From assembly GCA_031259605.1 (NCBI GenBank), contig JAIRLE010000104.1, positions 1-19,530 of the forward strand: a stretch of DNA of 19,530 bases, given 5' to 3'. Shown piece after piece: positions 6,041 to 14,472 of the stretch (its first letter is position 1; each line of letters begins with the position of its first letter). The translations under genes were made by a program, and so were the position numbers. A model generated the notes under the pieces. It did no database searches. It was given only the letters and a program-made list of their open reading frames with translations, and had not been told where the DNA came from. Source of the DNA: Zoogloeaceae bacterium. GTDB taxonomy: Bacteria > Pseudomonadota > Gammaproteobacteria > Burkholderiales > Rhodocyclaceae.

Positions 6041-9000
6041 ATGAGCATCCGTCAAAGCCTGATGTTGCGGGCATTCCTTATCGTCCTGGCGACCCTGGCG
6101 CTGTTCGTGGCCGGAGCCTTTCACTTCATCGTCTGGCCGTCCATCGAAGGCATCGGTCTCGCCCAGATGGAGCAGGCGGCGATCCAGGTCGAAATGCGGG
6201 TGCAGGCTTCACTGGAACGGGTACGGGTAATGGCGGACACCAGTTACCAGTACGCCCGTATGGGACATCTGGAAACCAGCGACATCACCCGTTTCAACGC
6301 CTTCTTTTTCCCGGTGATGCAAAACCATCCGGAAATCCCTTCCGTCAGTCTGGCCGATGAGACGGGGCTGGAAATCACCCTCTTTCACCGTCCGGATGGA
6401 AGTTGGGAAAACCGCGTCAGCCATCCGGCCGCCTGGAAGGACTGGACCTACTGGCTGCGATGGAATTACGCCGGAAAGCTGGAAAACGTGGAAATGCGCA
6501 TCCAGGATTATGATGTCCGCAATACTGCCTGGTTCAAGGGCGCGCTGGCGCAGAAAGACGAACGGGCGCAATTCTGGACGACGCCCTTTCTCGACGATCG
6601 CCATCCCGGCATCAGCGTGGCGCGGCACTGGACGGGAGAAGACGGGCTGCGTCACGTCATTGCGCATGACATGGATTTGCGCGCCTTTTCCTGGCTGACT
6701 TCGCAGATGCAGGTGGGCAGCGAAGGGTTTGTCGTGCTCATTTCCGATACGGGGTACAAGCTGATGGGCTTGCCCCGGCGTCCGGAAATCACGGGCGCGG
6801 ATGTTCTGGAGCGTCTGGGCGCCTATACGCCGGAGCAACTGGGCATTCCCGTGTTGAGCCTGGGGTTTGCCGCCTGGCTGGAAAAACACAAGACGCCCAA
6901 GACATTGAACGCCTTTTCCTGGCAAAGGGAAAGCTGGTTTTCCTATTTCCATCCGATTGCCTTGCAGGAACAACGGATATGGCTGGGCGTCTTCGCGCCG
7001 CAACGGAATTTCGTGCCAGGACTGAACAAGGATTATTCCATACTGGCGCTTTTGGGCGTACTGGTGTTGCTCTTTGCCTTCCTGGTGGTGGCGCGTGTGG
7101 CGAACCGTTTTACCCGTCCGCTGATACAACTGACGGAAGAAAGCCGACGGTTGGGAAACCTGGAGCTGGAAGCGCCGGTACAGGTCGACGCCAACTGGCG
7201 GGAAATCGCGCAACTGACAAAAGCGCAGGAAACCATGCGCGTCGAATTGTTGCGGGCGACGCAACAGTTGCGGGAAGTCAACGCCACGCTGGAAGACAAG
7301 GTGTTCGAGCGCACCCGCGAACTGGCGGAAAGCAAGGCCGATGTCGAGCATTCGCAGCACATGCTCATCGACATGGCGGATTCCCTGCCTTGCGCGGTGT
7401 TCCGCTACGAACAGACGCCGGAAGGCCACATCAAATTCGTTTTCGTCAGCGGCAAGGCCAAGGCGATTCTCGGCGTCTCCAGCGAGGAAATCATGAGCGA
7501 ACCGGGCGCGATCTGGCGGCACGCGCATCCGGACGATCTCGAAAACGTCCGCCAGTGTTTGCAGGAGACGCGCGCCGCGCTGCGTTCCGGCGTGGTGCTG
7601 GGGCGCGTCCGCTTGCCCAATGGCGAAACGCGCTGGATTGAGACGAGCATAGCGCCTTCGGTATATGGCGACGGACGTCTCTACTGGAACGGCTATTGGC
7701 TGGACGTAACCGCTTCGCATCTGGCGCGCGTGCAACTGGACGAGCAATTGCTGTTTCGGGAAAGTCTGCTCGACACCTTGCCCAATCCGCTCTTTTTCAA
7801 GGATCCGGAAGGGCGTTTTCTGGGTTGCAACCAGGCATTCGAACAAGCGTTTGGCGTCAAGCGCGAAAGCATGGCGGGCAAGACCGTGCTGGAGATTCCC
7901 TGTTTCGACGAGGCCAAGCGTTTGACCTTCCATGAGGAGGATCGGCGGCTGATTGCCGAATCCGGCGCGGTGGAGCGGGAAATCGAACTGGATTACGCCG
8001 AAGGGGGCTTGCGGCAATTGTTGTATTCGGCGCGCGCCTTTTCCCTTGCCGACGGGCGTCCCGGCGGATTGATCGGCGTTTTCGTGGATATTTCCACGCA
8101 CAAGCGGGCGCAGCAGATGGCGGAGGAAGCGGCGCGCGCCAAGGCGGATTTCCTCGCCAACATGAGCCACGAAATCCGCACACCGATGAACGCCATCATC
8201 GGCATGTCGCACCTTGCCCTGCGTACCGAGCTGACCAACCGGCAGCGCGATTACATCAACAAGATTCAGCAGTCGGGACAGCATTTGCTGGGCATCATCA
8301 ACGACATTCTCGATTTTTCCAAAATCGAGGCAGGCAAGATGAACGTCGAACACGTGGAATTCGATCTGGAACAGATGCTCGACGGCATCAGCGCCCTGAT
8401 GTCCGAAAAAGCCAGCGCCAAGGGTCTGGAACTGGTCTTCAAGGTACATCCGGACGTGCCTGTGCACCTTCTGGGCGATCCGCTGCGTCTGCGCCAGGTG
8501 CTGATCAACTACGCCAACAACGCCATAAAATTTACGGAACACGGCGAAATCGGCATCTACGTGGAAGCGCGCGAAAGAAGTGAAGAGAGCGTGCGCCTCT
8601 TTTTCGCCGTCAGCGACACCGGCATCGGGCTTTCTCCCGAACAACAGGCGCAACTCTTTCAGAGTTTCAATCAGGCCGATACCTCGACCACGCGCAAATA
8701 CGGCGGAACTGGACTGGGGCTGGCCATCAGCAAGCAACTGGCCGAACTCATGCACGGCGAAGTCGGCGTGGAATCCGAACTGGGCAAAGGATCGACCTTC
8801 TGGTTTTCCGCCTTGTTGGGCGTCAGCCGCAAGAAACGGCGTCCGCTGGCGCTGAGTCACGAACTGGCGGGACGGCGGGTGTTGGTGGTCGATGACAACG
8901 ACAGTGCCCGCAGCGTCATCCGCGACATGCTCATGACCATGAACCTGCACGTGACGGAAGCCGAATCCGGCCAGAAGGCGCTGGAAATCTGCATGGAAGC

Positions 9001-10408
9001 CCTGCGCGGCGGCGCGCCGTTCCATGTGGCGCTGCTCGACTGGCAAATGCCGGGCATGGATGGCATGGAAACCGCCCGGCGGCTGCGCGAGACCCTGCGC
9101 GACTTCTGTCCGACCATTGCCATGATCACCGCTTACGGACGGGAGGAAGCGCTGAATCTCGCCCTGCGCGCGGGCATCCACAATGTGTTGATCAAGCCGA
9201 TCAGCGCCTCTTTGTTGTTCGACGAAATGACGCGCATCCTGGCCAGTCCCGAAACAGGCAATGTCGCGGAAGCGAAGGATACGGAGGCAGAGCGCGCCAG
9301 CGGCATGGGAAATATACTGGGCGCGGGTCTGGAAGCCATTGCCGGGGCACGCGTCCTGCTGGTGGAAGATAACGATCTCAACCAGCAGGTGGCCTGCGAA
9401 ATTCTCCAGGACGCCCAATTCCAGGTCGATATCGCGGGCGATGGCGCTGCGGCGCTGGAATGGGTGCGACAGGCGAGCCAACCCTACGACATCATCCTCA
9501 TGGACGTGCAGATGCCGGTCATGGACGGGCTGGAAGCCACGCGGCAATTGCGGGCCATGGGACACGCGCTGCCCATTGTCGCCATGACCGCCAACGCCAT
9601 GCCCGGCGACCGCGAACGCTGCCTGGAGGCGGGGATGAACGACCATCTGCCCAAACCCATAGAGCCGGAACAGTTGCGCCTTATGCTGTTGCGCTGGATA
9701 CGCCCCGACGCGGCGCGCGCGAAACGCGCGGCGCAAGAAAAAAACCATGCCGCGGAAGATGCGCCGCCGCGGGCGACGCTGCCGCATCTGCCCGGACTGA
9801 GCCTGGAAGACGGCTTGCGCCGGGTATTGGGCAAGGAGCGGCTCTACCGCGATTTGCTGGAAAAGTTCCTCACGAACCAGGCGCAGACGCTGCCCGCCCT
9901 GCGCGCGGCGCTGGCGGCGGATGACCGGGCGCAGCTTGCCCGCCTGGCACATGGCCTGAGAGGCGTGGCGGGCAATCTCGGCGCGATGGAAATCTCCGCT
10001 TGCGCCGCGCGTCTGGAATCCATCTGCCGCGCGACGCAGGACGCAAGACCGGGCGAACGCGAGCATCTGGCCCTGAAGGATTGCCTGGCGGAACTCGAGG
10101 GCGCGCTCTCGCCCTTCATGATGGAATTGCGCCGCTTCTTCCTCGAACATACGACGGCAGACGCCGAGGCCGCTTCCGCCGCCGCGCGAACGGAACCCCG
10201 TTCCCCGCATGTCGCCGCACTGCTGAAGCGACTGGCGGATCTGCTGGCGGAAAGCGACGCCGAGTCGTTGGATGTGCTGGAAGCGGAAAGCGCAACCTTG
10301 AAAGCCGTGTTCGGCGCGGAATTCGACGCTTTCGCAAAAAGCATACAAGCCTTTGATTTTGATGAAGCGCATCGTAAACTTGCGCCACATTTGTCGCCGG
10401 AGGCGTAA
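6041..10408 (+). CDS. Hybrid sensor histidine kinase: periplasmic sensor, HAMP, two PAS, HisKA-HATPase, REC, REC, HPt
   Basis: Membrane phosphorelay kinase of 1455 residues. TM1 is about 9-31 and TM2 about 331-351, enclosing a periplasmic domain of roughly 300 residues. That domain has a Cache-like stretch (RIQDYDVRNTAWFKGAL, then FWTTPFLDD). HAMP follows (about 352-405) with a coiled coil (388-445), then PAS1 from about 446 and PAS2 from about 570. The dimerisation box is LANMSHEIRTPMN with phospho-His H710. The ATPase N, G1 and G2 boxes are NNAIKFTE, SDTGIGLS and GGTGLGLAI. Receiver 1 has D1000 (LLDWQMPGMDG) and receiver 2 has D1155 (LMDVQMPVMDG). The HPt domain carries H1304 (LAHGLRGVAGNLGA). 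A further helical C-terminal segment (about 1385-1455) is unassigned. The architecture resembles BarA/TodS-type hybrids. It has no DNA-binding output, and the response regulator starts 2 bases after its stop, so that is the probable phosphorelay target. The ATG at 6041 lacks a clear ribosome site. Confidence 0.93.
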   Translation: MSIRQSLMLRAFLIVLATLALFVAGAFHFIVWPSIEGIGLAQMEQAAIQVEMRVQASLERVRVMADTSYQYARMGHLETSDITRFNAFFFPVMQNHPEIPSVSLADETGLEITLFHRPDGSWENRVSHPAAWKDWTYWLRWNYAGKLENVEMRIQDYDVRNTAWFKGALAQKDERAQFWTTPFLDDRHPGISVARHWTGEDGLRHVIAHDMDLRAFSWLTSQMQVGSEGFVVLISDTGYKLMGLPRRPEITGADVLERLGAYTPEQLGIPVLSLGFAAWLEKHKTPKTLNAFSWQRESWFSYFHPIALQEQRIWLGVFAPQRNFVPGLNKDYSILALLGVLVLLFAFLVVARVANRFTRPLIQLTEESRRLGNLELEAPVQVDANWREIAQLTKAQETMRVELLRATQQLREVNATLEDKVFERTRELAESKADVEHSQHMLIDMADSLPCAVFRYEQTPEGHIKFVFVSGKAKAILGVSSEEIMSEPGAIWRHAHPDDLENVRQCLQETRAALRSGVVLGRVRLPNGETRWIETSIAPSVYGDGRLYWNGYWLDVTASHLARVQLDEQLLFRESLLDTLPNPLFFKDPEGRFLGCNQAFEQAFGVKRESMAGKTVLEIPCFDEAKRLTFHEEDRRLIAESGAVEREIELDYAEGGLRQLLYSARAFSLADGRPGGLIGVFVDISTHKRAQQMAEEAARAKADFLANMSHEIRTPMNAIIGMSHLALRTELTNRQRDYINKIQQSGQHLLGIINDILDFSKIEAGKMNVEHVEFDLEQMLDGISALMSEKASAKGLELVFKVHPDVPVHLLGDPLRLRQVLINYANNAIKFTEHGEIGIYVEARERSEESVRLFFAVSDTGIGLSPEQQAQLFQSFNQADTSTTRKYGGTGLGLAISKQLAELMHGEVGVESELGKGSTFWFSALLGVSRKKRRPLALSHELAGRRVLVVDDNDSARSVIRDMLMTMNLHVTEAESGQKALEICMEALRGGAPFHVALLDWQMPGMDGMETARRLRETLRDFCPTIAMITAYGREEALNLALRAGIHNVLIKPISASLLFDEMTRILASPETGNVAEAKDTEAERASGMGNILGAGLEAIAGARVLLVEDNDLNQQVACEILQDAQFQVDIAGDGAAALEWVRQASQPYDIILMDVQMPVMDGLEATRQLRAMGHALPIVAMTANAMPGDRERCLEAGMNDHLPKPIEPEQLRLMLLRWIRPDAARAKRAAQEKNHAAEDAPPRATLPHLPGLSLEDGLRRVLGKERLYRDLLEKFLTNQAQTLPALRAALAADDRAQLARLAHGLRGVAGNLGAMEISACAARLESICRATQDARPGEREHLALKDCLAELEGALSPFMMELRRFFLEHTTADAEAASAAARTEPRSPHVAALLKRLADLLAESDAESLDVLEAESATLKAVFGAEFDAFAKSIQAFDFDEAHRKLAPHLSPEA

Positions 10409-10410
10409 AA

Positions 10411-11574
10411 ATGCCGATCTATCCTGACTCCAAATACAGACATACCGTTCTGGTCGTAGACGATACGGCGGACAACCTCGCCCTGATGAGCAATCTCCTG
10501 AAAGAAACCTATCGGGTCAAACTTGCCAACAATGGCGAAAAGGCCCTGGGGATTGCGCAGGCGGAAAATCCGCCCGACCTGATCCTGCTCGACATCATGA
10601 TGCCGGAAATGGATGGCTATCAGGTTTGCGAACAACTCAAGGCGCGGGAGGCCACGCGTGATATTCCCATCATCTTCCTGACCGCCAGCAACGCCCAGGA
10701 AGACGAACAACGCGGCTTTGAGCTGGGCGCGGTGGATTACATCACCAAGCCCATCAATCCTTCCATCTTCATGGCGCGCGTGGCGACGCAACTGCGGCTC
10801 AAGGCCAGCGCCGACTTTTTGCGCGACAACGCCGCCTACCTGGAAAGCGTGATTGCGCACCGCACCCGCACCATCCAGGCCGTGCAGGACGTCACCATCC
10901 GCATGATGGCTTCCCTGGCGGAAACGCGCGACAACGAAACCGGCAACCATATTTTCCGCACCCAGCGCTATATCCGGGTGATTGCCCGCTGCCTGCAAGA
11001 TCATCCGCGCTTCCAGCACTATCTGAACGACGCGACCATCGACACCCTGTACAAATCCGCGCCGCTGCACGACATTGGCAAAATCGGCATCCCGGATCGC
11101 ATTCTCCTGAAACCGGGCAAACTGACGCCGGACGAGTTTGAAATCATGAAGACGCACACCAATCTGGGCAGCGATGTAATCGCCGGCGCCGAGGAACAAG
11201 TGGGTGAAGTCGTCGGTTTTCTCGCCTGCGCGCGCGAGATTGCCTATTCGCATCATGAAAAATGGGACGGCAGCGGCTATCCGCAGGGAATTTCCGGCGA
11301 CTGCATTCCCATTTCCGCCCGCCTCATGGCGTTGGCCGATGTCTACGACGCCCTCATCAGCCGCCGCGTCTACAAACCGCCCATGACCCACGCCGCAGCG
11401 CGCGACATCATCCTCAAGGGACGCGGGCAGCACTTCGACAGCGACATCGTGGACGCCTTTTTGCAATGCGAGGAAGAATTCATCGCCATCGCCGCCCGTT
11501 TCGAGGACAAGGCGCAGCAGGAAACGGAGGGCGGAGCAAAAATTAGCGACAGCCCTTCAGGGCTGTCGGTCTAA
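10411..11574 (+). CDS. Response regulator with HD-GYP domain (cyclic-di-GMP phosphodiesterase)
   Basis: Cytoplasmic two-domain response regulator of 387 residues, RpfG-like. The receiver domain (about 11-130) has the acidic pair D17/D18, phospho-acceptor D61 (LILLDIMMPEMDG), the LTA switch region and the KP lysine (ITKPINPS). A linker helix leads to an HD-GYP domain at about 165-365. It has ETGNHIFRTQRYI, the HD pair H220/D221 (LHDIGKIGIPDRILLKPGKL), HHEKWDGSGYPQG at 281-293 with an intact GYP, and ALADVYDAL. All visible metal and GYP residues are intact, so it should degrade c-di-GMP. GGAGG lies 7 bases before the ATG, only 2 bases after the kinase stop, implying co-translation. The last 12 residues (AKISDSPSGLSV) and the TAA come from repeat copy 2, so the original C-terminus has been replaced or extended. 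Confidence 0.93.
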   Translation: MPIYPDSKYRHTVLVVDDTADNLALMSNLLKETYRVKLANNGEKALGIAQAENPPDLILLDIMMPEMDGYQVCEQLKAREATRDIPIIFLTASNAQEDEQRGFELGAVDYITKPINPSIFMARVATQLRLKASADFLRDNAAYLESVIAHRTRTIQAVQDVTIRMMASLAETRDNETGNHIFRTQRYIRVIARCLQDHPRFQHYLNDATIDTLYKSAPLHDIGKIGIPDRILLKPGKLTPDEFEIMKTHTNLGSDVIAGAEEQVGEVVGFLACAREIAYSHHEKWDGSGYPQGISGDCIPISARLMALADVYDALISRRVYKPPMTHAAARDIILKGRGQHFDSDIVDAFLQCEEEFIAIAARFEDKAQQETEGGAKISDSPSGLSV

Positions 11575-11702
11575 CTCCATTGGGAAGGGGTTTCTCTCCC
11601 CTCGATAATGGCTACGGTCGAAACCCCGGCCGCGGCCGGGGTCTCGACCTTCGCGCCTTTCTTACGGGCGGGGTTTCAAACCGGAGTTGGTTTTACGATG
11701 AA
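11535..11702 (+). repeat. Dispersed structured repeat, copy 2, between convergent genes
   Basis: The core 11541-11702 aligns end to end with copies 1 and 3, with about a dozen differences from copy 3 by eye. The hairpins are GACAGCCC/GGGCTGTC with TTCA loop (11548-11567), a CCATT..AATGG-bounded hairpin, and a near-perfect 34-base hairpin at 11616-11649. An AAACC..GGTTT inverted repeat lies near 11679-11694. It fills the gap between the HD-GYP gene (plus) and metZ (minus). It provides the last 12 codons and the stop of each, and probably acts as a two-way transcription barrier. The inverted right end seen in copy 1 is not recognisable here, so the right boundary is uncertain. Confidence 0.8.
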
Positions 11703-12891
11703 GGCCGCGCGTCAAATCGCGGAGGATATCCCGCGGCGCTTCCAGGCCGATGGAGAGGCGCAGGAGGGATTCGGAAATGCCGGCGGCGGCGCGGGCTTCC
11801 GGAGTCAGGCGTCCGTGCGTGGTGCTGGCGGGATGGGTAATCGTGGTTTTCACGTCGCCCAGATTGGCGGTAATCGAAATCAGCCGACAGGCGTCGATCA
11901 CCCGCCAGGCTTCCTTCCTGCCGCCCTTCACCTCGAAACCGACGATGCCGCCGCCCATCGTCTGCTGCCGCAACGCCAGCGCGTGCTGCGGATGCGAGGC
12001 AAGACCGGGGTAATACACCCGCGCCACCTTCGCATCCGCTTCCAGCCACTTCGCCAGCGCGCAGGCATTGGCGGATTGCGCCTCGATGCGCAGTTTCAGG
12101 GTTTCCAGTCCCTTCAGCAACACCCAGGCGTTGAAGGCGGAAAGCGTCGGCCCCGCCGTGCGCAGGAAGCGGAAAACTTCATCGGTAAGACTTTTCGCGC
12201 CGCAAACCGCGCCGCCCAATACCCTGCCCTGCCCGTCCAGGTATTTGGTGGCGGAATAAACGCTCACATCCGCGCCCAGCCGCAGCGGCTTTTGCAGGAT
12301 GGGAGAACAAAAACTGTTGTCTACCGCGAGCAGGATGCCGTGTTCGCGCGCCAGACGGGAAAGCGCCGCAACATCGACGATGGCGGTGAGCGGATTGGTT
12401 GGCGTTTCCAGAAAGAACAGGCGCGTTTCCGGACGGATGGCGGCGTTCCAGGCGGCAAGGTCAGTCGCTTCCACCGTGGTCGTCGCAATGCCGCAACGCG
12501 ACAGGACGTTGTTGAACAGTTGCGAGGTCGCGCCAAACAGTCCGTTGGAAGCAACCACATGCTCGCCCGCCTTCAGATGCGCCAGGCACAAGGCCAGAAT
12601 CGCGGACATGCCGCTTGCCGTGGCGATGCAGTCCTCCGCGCCTTCCAGCGCCGCCAGACGCGCCTCGAACATGCGCGTGGTCGGGTTGGAAAAGCGGGCA
12701 TAGACATTGCCGTCCTCGGTATCGGCAAAGCGCGCCGCCGCCTGCGCCGCGTTCTCGAAAACGAAACTGGAGGTGAGATACATCGCCTCGGCATGTTCGC
12801 CAAAGGGACTGCGTGCCTGCCCGGCGCGCACCGCCAGCGTCTCGGCTTCAAGGCCGTCCGGCAGGGGTTGGACAATGGGCGCGTGCAACAT
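11662..12891 (-). CDS. metZ: O-succinylhomoserine sulfhydrylase MetZ
   Basis: PLP enzyme of the Cys/Met metabolism family (409 residues) making homocysteine directly from O-succinylhomoserine and sulfide. Visible motifs are the N-terminal LAVRAGQARSPFGEHAEAMYLTSSFVF, RFSNPTTRMFEARLAALEGAE, the PLP-contacting ATASGMSAI, ETPTNPL, and the Schiff-base lysine K216 in SVYSATKYLDGQGRVLGGA. C-terminal LITITANLGDVKT-like and THPASTTHGRL segments follow. Assignment to MetZ rather than MetB/MetC rests on overall similarity and on the purF-metZ order. The ATG at 12891 shares one base with the purF stop (TGATG), with a GAGGGG site upstream. The natural end is expected near RDLTRGL; the last 12 residues (HRKTNSGLKPRP) and the TAA are read from repeat copy 2. 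Confidence 0.92.
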   Translation of the reverse strand: MLHAPIVQPLPDGLEAETLAVRAGQARSPFGEHAEAMYLTSSFVFENAAQAAARFADTEDGNVYARFSNPTTRMFEARLAALEGAEDCIATASGMSAILALCLAHLKAGEHVVASNGLFGATSQLFNNVLSRCGIATTTVEATDLAAWNAAIRPETRLFFLETPTNPLTAIVDVAALSRLAREHGILLAVDNSFCSPILQKPLRLGADVSVYSATKYLDGQGRVLGGAVCGAKSLTDEVFRFLRTAGPTLSAFNAWVLLKGLETLKLRIEAQSANACALAKWLEADAKVARVYYPGLASHPQHALALRQQTMGGGIVGFEVKGGRKEAWRVIDACRLISITANLGDVKTTITHPASTTHGRLTPEARAAAGISESLLRLSIGLEAPRDILRDLTRGLHRKTNSGLKPRP

Positions 12892-14441
12892 CAATCCCGC
12901 CCCTCTTCATCGGAGGCAAGACCCAGCACCATCTGGCGGGAATTCTCGCCATCTTCTTCCACGCCGGCGAGCTTGCCGTCGCGCCGGGACTCCACCGCGT
13001 TCAGGTATTCCGGCGTCACGTCGCCGGTAATGTACCGCCCATTGAAACAGGAACTGTCGAATTCCGTCAATCGCGGATTCAGCACGCGAATCGAGGCTTC
13101 CAGGGCTTCCAGATTCTGATAGACCAGTGCGTCCGCGCCAATTTCAAGGGCAATCCCGGCGTCGTTCTTGCCAGTGGCGATGAGTTCGCCGCGCGTCGGC
13201 ATGTCGATGCCATAGACATTGGGAAAACGCACCGGCGGCGCGGCGGAAGCGAAATATACCTTGATCGCCCCCGCCGCGCGCGCCATTTCGACAATCTCGC
13301 GGCTGGTCGTGCCGCGCACGATGGAATCGTCCACCAGGAGCACCCGCTTTCCCCTGAATTCCTGCCCTATGGTATTCAGCTTCTGGCGCACGGATTTCCT
13401 GCGCATCGACTGCCCCGGCATGATGAAGGTGCGCCCCACATAGCGATTCTTGACAAACCCCTCGCGATAGGAAAGCCCCAGCTTCTGCGCCAGCTGCATG
13501 GCGGCGGGACGGCTGGAATCGGGAATGGGGATCACCACGTCGATGTCCGCGAGCGGAATGTGCCGCCTGACCTTGTCGGCCAGGAATTCGCCCATCGACA
13601 GCCGGGTTTCATAGACGGAAACGCCATCCATCATGGAATCGGGACGGGCAAGATAAACGTATTCGAAAATGCAGGGCGCAAGGCGGGGATTTTCCGCGCA
13701 CTGGCGGGCGCTGAACTGGCGATTCAGATCGATGAATATCGCCTCGCCCGGCGCGACATCGCGCAGGAAGCGGAAGCCCAGCGCGTCCAGGGTCACGGAT
13801 TCGGAAGCCGTCAGATATTCCACGCCGCCGGGAATGGCGCGCGTCCCCACCACCAGGGGACGAATGCCGCAAGGATCGCGAAAGGCCAAGAGACCATAAC
13901 CGGCGATCATGGCAACCACCGCGTAAGCGCCCCGGCAACGGCGATGCACCCCGGAAACCGCCGTGAAAATGGCTTCCGCATCCAGGCGATGCCCCTGGTT
14001 GCGCTTCTCGACCGCCGCCTGCAACTCATGCGCCAGCACGTTCAACAGCACTTCCGAATCGGAATCGGTATTCACATGCCGCAAATCCTGCGCGAACATG
14101 GCGCGCTTCAGCGTGTCGGCATTGGTCAGATTGCCGTTGTGCGCCAGCGTGATGCCGAACGGGGAATTCACGTAAAAAGGCTGCGCCTCGGCAAAATTCC
14201 AGGCCGATCCGGCGGTTGGATAGCGGCAATGGCCGATGCCCCAACTGCCCGGCAAGGCGCGCATGTTGCGGGTGCGAAAGACATCACGCACCAGCCCCGG
14301 CCCCTTGTGCAGATAAAAGGTGTTGTTTTCCGCCGTGGCGATGCCCGCCGCGTCCTGCCCCCGGTGCTGGAGCATCATCAGGCCGTCATAGAGGAGCTGG
14401 TTGACCGGAGAAGTGGCGACTATGCCCAAGACACCGCACAT
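12891..14441 (-). CDS. purF: Amidophosphoribosyltransferase PurF
   Basis: First committed enzyme of purine synthesis: PRPP plus glutamine gives 5-phosphoribosylamine. The protein is 516 residues, a normal length. The ATG at 14441 puts the catalytic N-terminal cysteine at position 2 (MCGVLGIVA), exposed after Met removal, and an AGGA site lies 7 bases upstream. The glutaminase half has LQHRGQDAAGI, GIGHCRYPTAGS and LAHNGNLTN. The phosphoribosyl half carries DSSRPAAMQLAQKLG, RKSVRQKLN and the PRPP loop VLLVDDSIVRGTTSREIV near residues 366-385. The longer frame reaching 14696 is rejected because it overlaps cvpA and would bury Cys2. The stop overlaps the metZ start. Confidence 0.97.
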   Translation of the reverse strand: MCGVLGIVATSPVNQLLYDGLMMLQHRGQDAAGIATAENNTFYLHKGPGLVRDVFRTRNMRALPGSWGIGHCRYPTAGSAWNFAEAQPFYVNSPFGITLAHNGNLTNADTLKRAMFAQDLRHVNTDSDSEVLLNVLAHELQAAVEKRNQGHRLDAEAIFTAVSGVHRRCRGAYAVVAMIAGYGLLAFRDPCGIRPLVVGTRAIPGGVEYLTASESVTLDALGFRFLRDVAPGEAIFIDLNRQFSARQCAENPRLAPCIFEYVYLARPDSMMDGVSVYETRLSMGEFLADKVRRHIPLADIDVVIPIPDSSRPAAMQLAQKLGLSYREGFVKNRYVGRTFIMPGQSMRRKSVRQKLNTIGQEFRGKRVLLVDDSIVRGTTSREIVEMARAAGAIKVYFASAAPPVRFPNVYGIDMPTRGELIATGKNDAGIALEIGADALVYQNLEALEASIRVLNPRLTEFDSSCFNGRYITGDVTPEYLNAVESRRDGKLAGVEEDGENSRQMVLGLASDEEGRD

Positions 14442-14472
14442 GATGAGTTCCTGAAAAGGTCGATGAAGGGGT

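Noticed and set aside
6209..10390. Minus-strand open frame of 1393 codons opposite the hybrid kinase
   Set aside because: Very long but exactly opposite a kinase with all catalytic motifs; the translation is His/Gln/Arg/Phe-rich without domains, as expected antisense to high-GC codons.
9844..11466. Minus-strand open frame of 540 codons opposite the HD-GYP gene and kinase end
   Set aside because: Antisense shadow; the plus-strand genes carry intact REC, HPt and HD-GYP motifs.
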